Made by a program: the position numbers and the translations under genes. 64,000 nt of DNA from CAVALG01 sp963630555 (GTDB lineage: Bacteria > Bacillota > Clostridia > Oscillospirales > Acutalibacteraceae): the NCBI GenBank assembly GCA_963630555.1, contig CAVGND010000001.1, positions 70,296 to 134,295 on the forward strand. Reading direction: 5' to 3'. Positions 17,024-23,774 of the stretch are shown here, one piece after another (the stretch's first letter is position 1; each line of letters begins with the position of its first letter). The notes beneath the pieces were generated by a model. That model saw only the letters and a list, made by a program, of their open reading frames with translations, ran no database searches and was not told where the DNA came from.

Positions 17024-17053
17024 AAATGGCAATCCGTAAGGGTTGCCATTTTA
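17024..17053 (+). terminator. Terminator of the integrase transcript
   Basis: A 12-bp stem AAATGGCAATCC / GGGTTGCCATTT with a GTAA loop, eight bases after the integrase stop codon. Confidence 0.8.
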
Positions 17054-17069
17054 ATGTCCAATTAAAACC

Positions 17070-17098
17070 TTGAAATTGATACTCAAAATCAGTATAAT
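17070..17098 (+). promoter_or_regulatory. Promoter facing the right end of the element
   Basis: TTGAAA (17070-17075), 17 bp, TATAAT (17093-17098). No convincing gene follows within the element. The transcript would contain GATACTCG (17118-17125) and its inverted copy CGAGTATC (17166-17173), and would run into the displaced tRNA half. The stretch 17054-17361 holds nothing else coding that I can support. Confidence 0.55.
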
Positions 17099-17211
17099 AT
17101 AAACACGAAATTGATAAGATACTCGAAAAGAATGAAAAAGCGCTACGGCGATTTAGCACTCGCAACGAGTATCATATTAACTGAATGATGTCCCCCAAAA
17201 ATCTTTGCATT

Positions 17212-17259
17212 TGCTAATACCTTGCTAAAATGAAGGGAAAAAACGGCGTAAAATTAGCA
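17212..17259. repeat. Right-end TGCTAAT motifs
   Basis: Perfect copies at 17212-17218 (plus) and 17253-17259 (minus), with a near copy TGCTAAA at 17223. They match the left array and support arm-site use at both ends. Confidence 0.6.
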
Positions 17260-17291
17260 GATTTCAAAAGAGAATTGATTAACACTAAAAT

Positions 17292-17326
17292 CTCGGAAAA
17301 GCCAGTAAAATCAAGGATTTTCGAGG
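17292..17326. repeat. Right-end hairpin sharing a 15-bp block with the left end
   Basis: CTCGGAAAAGCC and GGATTTTCGAG form an imperfect stem around CCAGTAAAATCAAGG (block at 17302-17316), the same 15 bases that sit in the terminator loop at 14599-14613. This is a direct repeat near both borders. Confidence 0.5.
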
Positions 17327-17361
17327 ATTTCAAGGGAGAATAAAATGCCCTTCCGGGGCTT

Positions 17362-17406
17362 CTCCTAAGCGGTAGGTCGGGTGTTCGAATCACCTCGGGA
17401 ACGCCA
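17362..17406 (+). pseudogene. 3' half of the host tRNA-Arg(CCT) gene
   Basis: Core CTCCTAAG plus the remaining 37 bases through the encoded CCA, identical to 14536-14580. It has no acceptor 5' strand or D arm and cannot form a tRNA alone. The original terminator follows at once. Confidence 0.88.
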
Positions 17407-17410
17407 GGAA

Positions 17411-17438
17411 AAGGACTTGCATTTGCAGGTTCTTTTTT
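17411..17438 (+). terminator. Original terminator of the host tRNA-Arg gene
   Basis: AAGGACTTGC (17411-17420) pairs with GCAGGTTCTT (17425-17434), followed by a T-run. The 170 bases from here to the next start codon hold nothing further that I recognise. Confidence 0.75.
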
Positions 17439-17609
17439 GATGAAATTGCTTCCTGCACAACTTGTAAAATAATCGCCATACCGAATCCGATGTATAATAT
17501 TAACAAAAAAGCAAAGTATAGTATCTGCACCGGTGTTATCGATGCAAACCAAGATGATATTTATGTTCACTTATAAAAGATTATTTTAACCGAAACGGAA
17601 TGATTAAAA

Positions 17610-18599
17610 TTGTATAAACCGAATGAAAAAAGATACTCGAAAATGACATATAATCGCTGCGGCAGCAGCGGTCTGAAATTGTCGGCAATTTCGCTCGGGC
17701 TGTGGCACAACTTCGTGGATAACGCCGACCCGAATAATATGAAACGGCTGCTTTTTACCGCGTTCGATAACGGGATTACACATTTTGACCTTGCCAATAA
17801 CTACGGGCCCGAACCCGGCAGCGCCGAAAGAAATTTCGGAAAAATATTAAACAGTGATCTTTCGACATATCGCGACGAGTTGATTATAAGCACGAAAGCC
17901 GGATATGAAATGTGGCAGGGGCCGTACGGAAATATGGGCAGCCGCAAATATCTGATTGCAAGCCTTGACGCAAGCCTTAAAAGATTGGGGCTTGAATATG
18001 TTGATATATTTTATCACCACCGCCCCGACCCGGACACGCCGCTTGAGGAAACAATGGGCGCGCTGGCACAGGCAGTCAAGTCGGGCAAAGCATTGTATGC
18101 CGGCCTTTCAAATTATGACGGCGAACAACTTGTAAATGCGGAAAGAATATTGTCCGAATTAAAGTGTCCGTTTATAATCAATCAAAACCGTTATTCAATT
18201 TTTGACAGAACGGTTGAACAAAACGGCCTTAAATCACAGGCTGCAAGGCTGAAAAAAGGAATAATTGTTTTCAGCCCTTTAGCTCAGGGTATGTTGACCG
18301 ACAGATATCTTAACGGTATTCCGAAAGACAGCAGAATAGCAACCGACGGCAGATTTTTAAAAGAATCCGCAATAACGCCAACCCGCCTTGAACAAATAAG
18401 AAAACTTAACGAAATTGCAAAAGGCAGGGGGCAAACGCTTGCGGAAATGGCGCTTGCCTGGCTGCTCAGGGACGATGCAATTACTTCAGTTTTAATCGGT
18501 GCATCAAAATCTTCGCAAATACTTGATAATATCAAAGCGATAAACAATACCGATTTCAGTGCCGAAGAACTCGCGGCAATTGATAAAATTTCAAAATAA
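17610..18599 (+). CDS. Aldo/keto reductase, YghZ-like
   Basis: NAD(P)H-dependent reductase of small aldehydes or ketones; the closest-looking group is the E. coli YghZ (L-glyceraldehyde 3-phosphate reductase) type. 329 residues from a TTG at 17610, chosen because NEKRYSKMTYNRCGSSGLKL is the usual N-terminus; the ribosome site is weak. The catalytic tetrad is visible: Asp and Tyr in FDLANNYG, Lys in ISTKAGYEM, His in FYHHRPD. The cofactor end SVLIGASKSSQILDN is also present. Monocistronic, ending at a strong terminator. The substrate is not known. Confidence 0.88.
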   Translation: MYKPNEKRYSKMTYNRCGSSGLKLSAISLGLWHNFVDNADPNNMKRLLFTAFDNGITHFDLANNYGPEPGSAERNFGKILNSDLSTYRDELIISTKAGYEMWQGPYGNMGSRKYLIASLDASLKRLGLEYVDIFYHHRPDPDTPLEETMGALAQAVKSGKALYAGLSNYDGEQLVNAERILSELKCPFIINQNRYSIFDRTVEQNGLKSQAARLKKGIIVFSPLAQGMLTDRYLNGIPKDSRIATDGRFLKESAITPTRLEQIRKLNEIAKGRGQTLAEMALAWLLRDDAITSVLIGASKSSQILDNIKAINNTDFSAEELAAIDKISK

Positions 18600-18608
18600 A
18601 TAATATTA

Positions 18609-18653
18609 AAAGATAACCGGCAAGTCGAAATTAACGGCTTGCCGGTTATCTTT
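18609..18653. terminator. Bidirectional terminator between the aldo/keto reductase and the XRE gene
   Basis: A perfect 16-bp stem, AAAGATAACCGGCAAG (18609-18624) with its reverse complement at 18638-18653. It overlaps the last codons of the minus-strand XRE gene. Confidence 0.88.
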
Positions 18654-18906
18654 GGCGGTATGCATCTTCCTTAAGAATTTCCTCATATGTTAATTTTAAA
18701 ATATTTACCATCGTCTTAATTTCAATATCGGTTACGAATCTTTTGCCGCACTCGATGCGCTGAATTGCGTTTTTATCAAGGTCAAGACCTGCTATTTGCA
18801 ACTTATCGGCAAGTTCACGCTGGGAAATGCCCATTTCTTTTCGCCGTATTTTAATGTTTTTACCGCAAATGTTATTTAGTCCCTCCGGTGTCTTATTTAT
18901 AAACAT
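18646..18906 (-). CDS. XRE-family transcriptional regulator
   Basis: 86 residues from ATG 18906, with AAGGAG six bases before it; a longer frame from 18933 would run through the operator and is rejected. The helix-turn-helix is IRRKEMGISQRELADKLQIA followed by the recognition segment LDKNAIQRIECGKR. The short C-terminal tail TMVNILKLTYEEILKEDAY probably dimerises. It diverges from a lipoprotein gene over two matching 19-bp palindromes, so it most likely represses both itself and that gene. The signal is unknown. Confidence 0.85.
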   Translation of the reverse strand: MFINKTPEGLNNICGKNIKIRRKEMGISQRELADKLQIAGLDLDKNAIQRIECGKRFVTDIEIKTMVNILKLTYEEILKEDAYRQR

Positions 18907-18920
18907 AATTTCTCCTTTTT

Positions 18921-18939
18921 TGACATTTAGCACTTGTCA
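18921..18939. promoter_or_regulatory. Operator 1 of the XRE/lipoprotein pair
   Basis: TGACATTTAGCACTTGTCA, a 19-bp imperfect palindrome that overlaps the lipoprotein gene's -35 box and lies 15 bp upstream of the XRE start codon. Confidence 0.65.
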
Positions 18940-18962
18940 ACATAAAGATTATATGTTATACT
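18934..18962 (+). promoter_or_regulatory. Lipoprotein gene promoter
   Basis: TTGTCA (18934-18939), 17 bp, TATACT (18957-18962). The -35 box lies inside operator 1 and operator 2 lies just downstream, the geometry of repression. Confidence 0.65.
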
Positions 18963-18973
18963 AAATAAAATTA

Positions 18974-18992
18974 TGACATTCACTGAATGTCA
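18974..18992. promoter_or_regulatory. Operator 2 of the XRE/lipoprotein pair
   Basis: TGACATTCACTGAATGTCA, a 19-bp palindrome with perfect 8-bp arms, matching operator 1 in both outer arms. It lies in the leader just before the lipoprotein ribosome site. Confidence 0.65.
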
Positions 18993-19008
18993 AATAAGGA
19001 GTATGAAT

Positions 19009-19548
19009 ATGCCTAATAGTTTTAAATTCAAAAAGCACGGTAACGCATTTTTACGCGTATGTTCGCTTTTTATAGCGGTATTTTCTTTATGTGCTTTATC
19101 GGGCTGTTTTTTACCGAGAAATGCCGATAATCCAACACAAGATGAAAGCAGCGACAACACAACTGAAACAGCGGAATTTTCAATAGGTGAAACATTTTCG
19201 GGCGACGGACTTAATATTACCCTGCAAAATGTTGAAGATTGGAATTCGGATAATGAGTTTAAAACGCCTAAGGATGGCTATAAATTTATAAGAGCATATT
19301 TCATTATTAAAAATACCGATACTACCGCAAAATATCTCGGTCCGTATGATTTTGATTGTTATGCCGACAACTCTAAAATGGAAATGGCAAGGTTTAGAGA
19401 TAATGCTATGAGGTCAATGGAAATTTCCGGAGGCAGAGAATTACAAGGCTATATATATTACGAGATTCCCGTGAATTCTCAAAGTATTGAAATAGAATAT
19501 TGTTTTAATCGCCGGAATAGTGAAAAAGCGATATTTAAGGTTAAATAA
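19009..19548 (+). CDS. Secreted lipoprotein with DUF4352-like domain
   Basis: 179 residues from ATG 19009, seven bases after AAGGAG. An N-terminal signal ends in the lipobox LCALSGC, followed by a Ser/Thr/Asp-rich linker. The beta-sandwich domain begins FSIGETFSGDGLNITLQNVE and includes GYKFIRAYFIIKNTDTTAKY, the pattern of DUF4352 (Telomeric-repeat-binding-factor-2-like) lipoproteins. It should be anchored on the outer face of the membrane. Function unknown; control by the divergent XRE regulator is inferred from the operators. Confidence 0.82.
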   Translation: MPNSFKFKKHGNAFLRVCSLFIAVFSLCALSGCFLPRNADNPTQDESSDNTTETAEFSIGETFSGDGLNITLQNVEDWNSDNEFKTPKDGYKFIRAYFIIKNTDTTAKYLGPYDFDCYADNSKMEMARFRDNAMRSMEISGGRELQGYIYYEIPVNSQSIEIEYCFNRRNSEKAIFKVK

Positions 19549-19575
19549 AGCGGTAGACAAAGCAAATATATAAAT

Positions 19576-19612
19576 ACCCGGCAAGTTGAAATAAGCAACC
19601 TGCCGGGTGTTT
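19576..19612. terminator. Terminator between the lipoprotein gene and fucO
   Basis: A 13-bp stem with one mismatch (19576-19588 with 19596-19608) and a following T-rich run, between convergent genes. Confidence 0.8.
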
Positions 19613-19641
19613 TATATCCTAATTATATAAATTGTTTTGTA

Positions 19642-20787
19642 TTACATCAGGCTTCTGTAAATCTCTGCGATTTCTTCAACCGATGTATCCCTCGGATTGC
19701 CGGGGCGACAGGCGTCCGCAAATGCGGATTCGGCAAGTGCAGGAATATCTTCCTCTTTAACAATTCCTTTAAGGGTTGACGGAATACCCACATCCTCCGA
19801 AAGTCGACGAACGGCGTCAACTGCGGCTTTGCGATATTCTTCAACTGTCATATTGTCTACACCTTCAACGCCCATTGCCTTTGCGATATCTTTGTATTTT
19901 TCGCCCGTGTATTCGGCGTTGTATGCCATAACCGCAGGTAAGAGTATAGCGCAGGCTTTGCCGTGCGGCGTGTCATAATAAGCCGATAGGGTGTGAGCCA
20001 TTGAATGGTCAACCCCAAGCCCGACATTTGAAAATCCCATACCTGCTATATATTGACCGAGCGCCATACCTTCGCGGCCGCTCTTTTCATTCTTAACAGC
20101 GTCGCGCAGTGAACGCGAAATTATTTCAATCGCCTTAATATGGAACATATCCGAAAGTTCCCAAGCGCCTTTTGTAATATACCCTTCGATTGCGTGGGTA
20201 AGCGCGTCCATACCCGTGGCAGCTGTAAGTGACGCCGGCATTGTCGACATCATATCAGGGTCAATAACGGCGATAATCGGGATATCGTGCGCGTCAACAC
20301 ATACAAATTTACGCTTTCTTTCAACATCTGTTATAACATAGTTGATTGTAACTTCGGCTGCGGTTCCTGCCGTGGTGGGAACCGCAATTATCGGTACACA
20401 TTTATTTTTGGTAGGTGCAACACCCTCGAGCGAACGGACATCGGCGAATTCAGGGTTGGCAACTATAATCCCTATTGCTTTTGAAGTATCCATAGATGAA
20501 CCGCCGCCGATAGCGACAATACAATCGGCTCCGCAAGTCTTAAATTCTTCAACGCCGTGCTGAACATTCTCAATAGTCGGGTTTGGCTTTATATCCGAAT
20601 AAAGTTTATAATCAATTCCTGCCATTTCAAGCAAATCGGTAACCTTTTTTGATACACCGAATTTAACAAGGTCAGGGTCGGATGCTACAAACACCTTTTT
20701 AAAACCGTGACCCTTAATTTCTTCGGGTATTACTTCTATGGCGCCCCAGCCGTGATATGAGGTTTCATTAAGCATAAATCTGTTCAT
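19642..20787 (-). CDS. fucO: Lactaldehyde reductase / iron-containing alcohol dehydrogenase
   Basis: Reduces L-lactaldehyde from fucose or rhamnose breakdown to 1,2-propanediol, recycling NADH. At 381 residues it is co-linear with E. coli FucO, with long shared blocks such as NPEFADVRSLEG, IPTTAGTAAEVTINYVITD and ATGMDALTHAIEGYIT. Cofactor motif GGGSSMDTSKA. Metal ligands are expected from the Asp and His of the DALTHA region and from the histidines in VDHSMAHTLSAYYDTPHG. The start follows AAAGGTGA. No fucose or rhamnose genes lie beside it. Confidence 0.9.
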   Translation of the reverse strand: MNRFMLNETSYHGWGAIEVIPEEIKGHGFKKVFVASDPDLVKFGVSKKVTDLLEMAGIDYKLYSDIKPNPTIENVQHGVEEFKTCGADCIVAIGGGSSMDTSKAIGIIVANPEFADVRSLEGVAPTKNKCVPIIAVPTTAGTAAEVTINYVITDVERKRKFVCVDAHDIPIIAVIDPDMMSTMPASLTAATGMDALTHAIEGYITKGAWELSDMFHIKAIEIISRSLRDAVKNEKSGREGMALGQYIAGMGFSNVGLGVDHSMAHTLSAYYDTPHGKACAILLPAVMAYNAEYTGEKYKDIAKAMGVEGVDNMTVEEYRKAAVDAVRRLSEDVGIPSTLKGIVKEEDIPALAESAFADACRPGNPRDTSVEEIAEIYRSLM

Positions 20788-20946
20788 AAAAAATCACCTT
20801 TCTTTTAATTGATAATCACACGGAATATCAAAATTCCTTGTAACAATTATATTATAATATGTAAAATTCACATTTTCAATTAAAAAATCGTTAATAATTT
20901 GTTACAAATGAACACAATTTATTCAAATGACACCTTAATCTATTTT

Positions 20947-21561
20947 TCAATTATTTATTATTTTAATAATTCTCCCAATCAACGCTGCACTTAAATAAGA
21001 TCTGTCGGCAGTGTGCAGAGCATGATATATATCTTTAGTACTTTTAAGCACATATCCGCTTTTAACGGGGCTGTTATTGTTAAGCAGCAGCGTGTAGCCC
21101 TTTACCCAAACTTTAGCGCCGTTTTCTTCTAAATGCCGCGCAAGTATGTAAACCTGACGCTTTACCTGCTTTATTGGATTTTTTACAATTTTGGTATAGG
21201 TGTTGCCGGCTTCGGTGGTGTGGTATTTAGTCCATTCGAAATCTTCTTCACGACCTACAAGGCTGCCGTTATAATTTTTAACTTCTATAATAAAAACACC
21301 GTACTTGTTTACTATAACATTATCAAGTTCGGTTTCTTTACCGTCATAAAAAACCGTAATGTTTGTAAACAACCTGTCGTCATCGTCAAGGCACTTTTTT
21401 ATAATTTCGGTTGCCCGCAATTCGCCGTATCTTCCTGCTTCTTCGGCAAGAAATTCATCTTCTGTTTTTTGGGATTGTGCTTCGCATATTGCTACTACGA
21501 TAATAACTATAACCGATAATATTAAAACTGCGGTTATAATCATAATAAGTGTCATTTCCAT
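20947..21561 (-). CDS. Membrane-anchored NERD-domain protein
   Basis: 204 residues from ATG 21561, six bases after GGAGG. A single N-terminal transmembrane helix (LIMIITAVLILSVIVIIVVA) is followed by a nuclease-related (NERD) domain: GELRATEIIKK, then the restriction-endonuclease-like core ELDNVIVNKYGVFIIEVKNY with the E-x-K pair. NERD proteins are predicted DNA-processing enzymes, but their cellular role is not established. Stands alone next to a decayed efflux locus. Confidence 0.82.
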   Translation of the reverse strand: MEMTLIMIITAVLILSVIVIIVVAICEAQSQKTEDEFLAEEAGRYGELRATEIIKKCLDDDDRLFTNITVFYDGKETELDNVIVNKYGVFIIEVKNYNGSLVGREEDFEWTKYHTTEAGNTYTKIVKNPIKQVKRQVYILARHLEENGAKVWVKGYTLLLNNNSPVKSGYVLKSTKDIYHALHTADRSYLSAALIGRIIKIINN

Positions 21562-21577
21562 AATGCCTCCGATAGTT

Positions 21578-21903
21578 TTAATTTGAGGTCAATTTTGCAA
21601 CCGCTTCAAGCATTACTTCGGTAACATCATCAAGCGTGACTGAAAAACCGCCCTTAAAGTATTCGGCAACCACATCAACACAAGCGCTTACAAAAAATAT
21701 GTTTGTACCTGCTGTTTTTTAATATCGGACGCGGGCGGCAAGGGGGAGCACATCTTCATTAATTTTTTGAACGATTATCCCTTTTAATTTTTCAACGAAA
21801 AGTCTCGTAGATTTTGCGCCCATGACCATTCTGTAACTGCTCTCGTTCTCTTTAAGAAAATCAATTATACCGCGTGTGTAGTATTTAAAATTTCGTTCAA
21901 TTT
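21578..21903 (-). pseudogene. TetR-family regulator, C-terminal remnant with frameshift
   Basis: Minus-strand translation gives YYTRGIIDFLKENESSYRMV through VEKLKGIIVQKINED, a stop, and then, in another frame, FFVSACVDVVAEYFKGGFSV to the natural end EAVAKLTSN. This is the ligand-domain pattern of TetR/AcrR proteins. The N-terminal DNA-binding domain is missing, because a stop directly precedes the fragment. It faces away from the MMPL remnant, the usual layout of a TetR-controlled efflux gene. Confidence 0.6.
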
Positions 21904-22019
21904 CTTACACTCCGAATTAAAATGTTGCTTGAACTTTGTTATTTTCCAATTATAATTGAGAACATGAAAATTTGCAACTGCAGTACAAAATTTTATTAAA
22001 AAATCCGGGAGGAATTTAT

Positions 22020-22213
22020 ATGGCGAAAAAAGTCAGTCTAAAAACCGCTTTGTAATCCACTTTATTTCAAGCCAAAATTCAATTTCAACCGTCGGATTGC
22101 TTATCGGTATCGGCACAATTTGTTCGGTGGTTATGATTACCGTAATACTTCCGTCCGTACTGTATCTGATTGATAAATTCGTGCTCAAACTCTCAATAAA
22201 ATCAAAAAAATAA
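22020..22213 (+). pseudogene. MMPL/RND-type efflux protein, remnant with large internal deletion
   Basis: An ATG behind GGGAGGAATTTAT starts MAKKVSLKTAL and then stops. Shifted frames continue SISTVGLLIGIGTICSVVMI and TVILPSVLYLIDKF to a basic end, which is the last transmembrane stretch of MMPL transporters. Most of a gene of over 2 kb is gone. The stretch 21904-22019 holds the old divergent control region. Confidence 0.55.
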
Positions 22214-22228
22214 AATCACAACAACATT

Positions 22229-22264
22229 ACGGCGGTGCCTTTAATCGGGTACCGCCGTTTTATA
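22229..22264 (+). terminator. Terminator after the MMPL remnant
   Basis: ACGGCGGT(GCC) pairs with (GGT)ACCGCCGT, 11 bp, followed by TTTT. It is still intact although its gene has decayed. Confidence 0.75.
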
Positions 22265-22283
22265 ATATCACGGTCTGTTAAAT

Positions 22284-23345
22284 TTATCTAACAGAACTTT
22301 TAAATGACGAAAGGTAAAATCCCACAAGGCAAACGGTCAATACAAGTGAAATTGCGGCAGAAACGGAAATGTCGCTTTTCCCCGATATAAAATTCACGGA
22401 GTTTGACAGCGTTGCGGCCGTCACAGGAGATATTTCAAGGATTATCTTGCATATTAAGTAAGACAGTGCTCCGTGCAACAGCCTTGTTACAAAAAACCGT
22501 AAAATGTCGGGTAAAAAAGACTGTGCGGCTGACAGCACCTGTAAATGTACTGAAAAGCCCGAAAAACCAAGAAAAAATGCTGTTAAGGGAATAGAAAATC
22601 TGAAATCGGAAAGCCCGTTTGTTACCTCAAATAAACAAGAAACATACGCCATGATATCGTAGTTTAACGGAAGTGACTTAATAACCGAAACAACTGCCGA
22701 AAACAGTACAACGCAAGTGCAGATTGACCTCATTGAATTTGAGGCGCTTGCAACCGAATTAACGAAACAATTGGAAATTGCCGCCATTTTATTTTCGGCT
22801 CTGCCGTCAATACACCTTTCTTTGTTCAAAAGTGTAGAAATGCGGCAAATTAAAAAAGCCGCCGCAATATGAGATATGAAGATGATATTTCCCGCTTTAC
22901 GGTAGCCGATCGTTTCTGCCCCAATCGCTATTATGATAAACGACGGCCCTCCGTTTACGCAAAAACCAAGCAGCATTTCGGCACGCTTTCGGGAAATGCC
23001 GCCATCTTTATACAATTGGTTTACAAGGTGCGCCCCGACAGGATAACCCGATATCATTGACATTAAAAAGACTTCGGTTTCCCTTGCCGATAATCCGAAA
23101 ATCAGATGCGTGAATTTATTTGCAAATTTCGGCAATTTAATTCCGTAAAATAAGGAATTGATAAAAAAACTTAAAACCGCAAAAGGGAAAAGCGAAGGGA
23201 TTACAATTTTAAAGCAAATAATAATCCCGTTTGTAACGCCGTTTTTAACGGTTTCGGGTACCGTAAAAATCGCCGCACCGCCCAGTACGCAAACAGCAAT
23301 CACCGAAATCATTTTTATTTTTTGCGTTGCAAAATTAAAAGTCAT
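22284..23345 (-). CDS. ylbJ: Sporulation integral membrane protein YlbJ
   Basis: Polytopic membrane protein of the nucleoside-recognition (Gate) superfamily, required for normal spore cortex formation in Bacillus. About 353 residues from ATG 23345 (GGTGAT upstream). It has some eight hydrophobic segments. Family landmarks are VIPSLFPFAVLSFFI, the SMISGYPVGAHLV loop, CVNGGPSFII and the late FFLGFSGFSVHLQVL. Divergent from yqfC with a 95-base gap, so both promoters share that interval; mother-cell expression is expected. Confidence 0.88.
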   Translation of the reverse strand: MTFNFATQKIKMISVIAVCVLGGAAIFTVPETVKNGVTNGIIICFKIVIPSLFPFAVLSFFINSLFYGIKLPKFANKFTHLIFGLSARETEVFLMSMISGYPVGAHLVNQLYKDGGISRKRAEMLLGFCVNGGPSFIIIAIGAETIGYRKAGNIIFISHIAAAFLICRISTLLNKERCIDGRAENKMAAISNCFVNSVASASNSMRSICTCVVLFSAVVSVIKSLPLNYDIMAYVSCLFEVTNGLSDFRFSIPLTAFFLGFSGFSVHLQVLSAAQSFLPDILRFFVTRLLHGALSYLICKIILEISPVTAATLSNSVNFISGKSDISVSAAISLVLTVCLVGFYLSSFKSSVR

Positions 23346-23440
23346 AAATATCACCGTTAAATTATACTGTTCATGCCTTAGAATTATTATCAAATGTTCG
23401 GCATATTTTATAGTAATATCGCTGAAAGGATGATAGCGAA

Positions 23441-23767
23441 TTGGCTAAAAAAATCAGGCTCGGGATAAAAGACAAAAAGGATAAAATACGTTTGTTTTCG
23501 TATGAGGAAACTATAAAAAAAGCGACAGGGAAATATTTTAAAATTGAAATTATATCGGATAGGAACGTCCTTATTGAGGGATGCTGCGGAGTCTTGAATT
23601 ATTATGATACCGTTATAGCCCTTGCAGTTGAAGGCGGTTCGGTTTGCTTTTGCGGAAATGGTTTGGATCTGAATTCGCTTTGTGACGGAACACTTGAAAT
23701 AAGCGGCTTAATTACCTCAATTGAATATAATATTGATCACCGTAAAAAAAGAAGTGGCAGGAGGTAG
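23441..23767 (+). CDS. yqfC: Sporulation protein YqfC
   Basis: 108 residues from a TTG ten bases after GAAAGGA; no ATG start fits the frame. A small beta-rich YabP/YqfC-family protein (YFKIEIISDRNVLIEGCCGV, then LEISGLITSIEY), made in the mother cell under sigma E in Bacillus. The first gene of a run that matches the B. subtilis yqfC-yqfD-phoH-ybeY-dgkA-era-recO order. Exact function unknown. Confidence 0.85.
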   Translation: MAKKIRLGIKDKKDKIRLFSYEETIKKATGKYFKIEIISDRNVLIEGCCGVLNYYDTVIALAVEGGSVCFCGNGLDLNSLCDGTLEISGLITSIEYNIDHRKKRSGRR

Positions 23768-23774
23768 GAGAGAA

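Larger units (their letters stand above)
14413..17369 (+). mobile_element. 2.95-kb integrative element in tRNA-Arg(CCT), flanked by an 8-bp core repeat
   Basis: The 8-bp sequence CTCCTAAG occurs at both borders (14413-14420 and 17362-17369), and the two halves of a 77-base tRNA lie exactly outside them. Inside, in order: a promoter, an intact tRNA-Arg and its terminator; seven TGCTAAT motifs; a 54-residue protein; an excisionase-like fragment; an HTH excisionase; a tyrosine integrase; a terminator; a short promoter; and further TGCTAAT motifs. No replication, mobilization or obvious cargo gene is present. The joined ends would give TTCTCCTAAGAA, a palindrome suitable as attP core. An older view, that only 14536-17361 is the element (45-bp repeats), leaves the extra 5' half unexplained. 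Confidence 0.8.

Noticed and set aside
17116..17187. Small peptide gene after the promoter at 17070
   Set aside because: An 18-codon ATG frame exists but has no Shine-Dalgarno and no recognisable sequence; left as a possible RNA only.
23721..23774. Start of YqfD inside yqfC
   Set aside because: The added residues are not family-like; the TTG at 23775 follows a strong GGAGG-type site at the yqfC stop.
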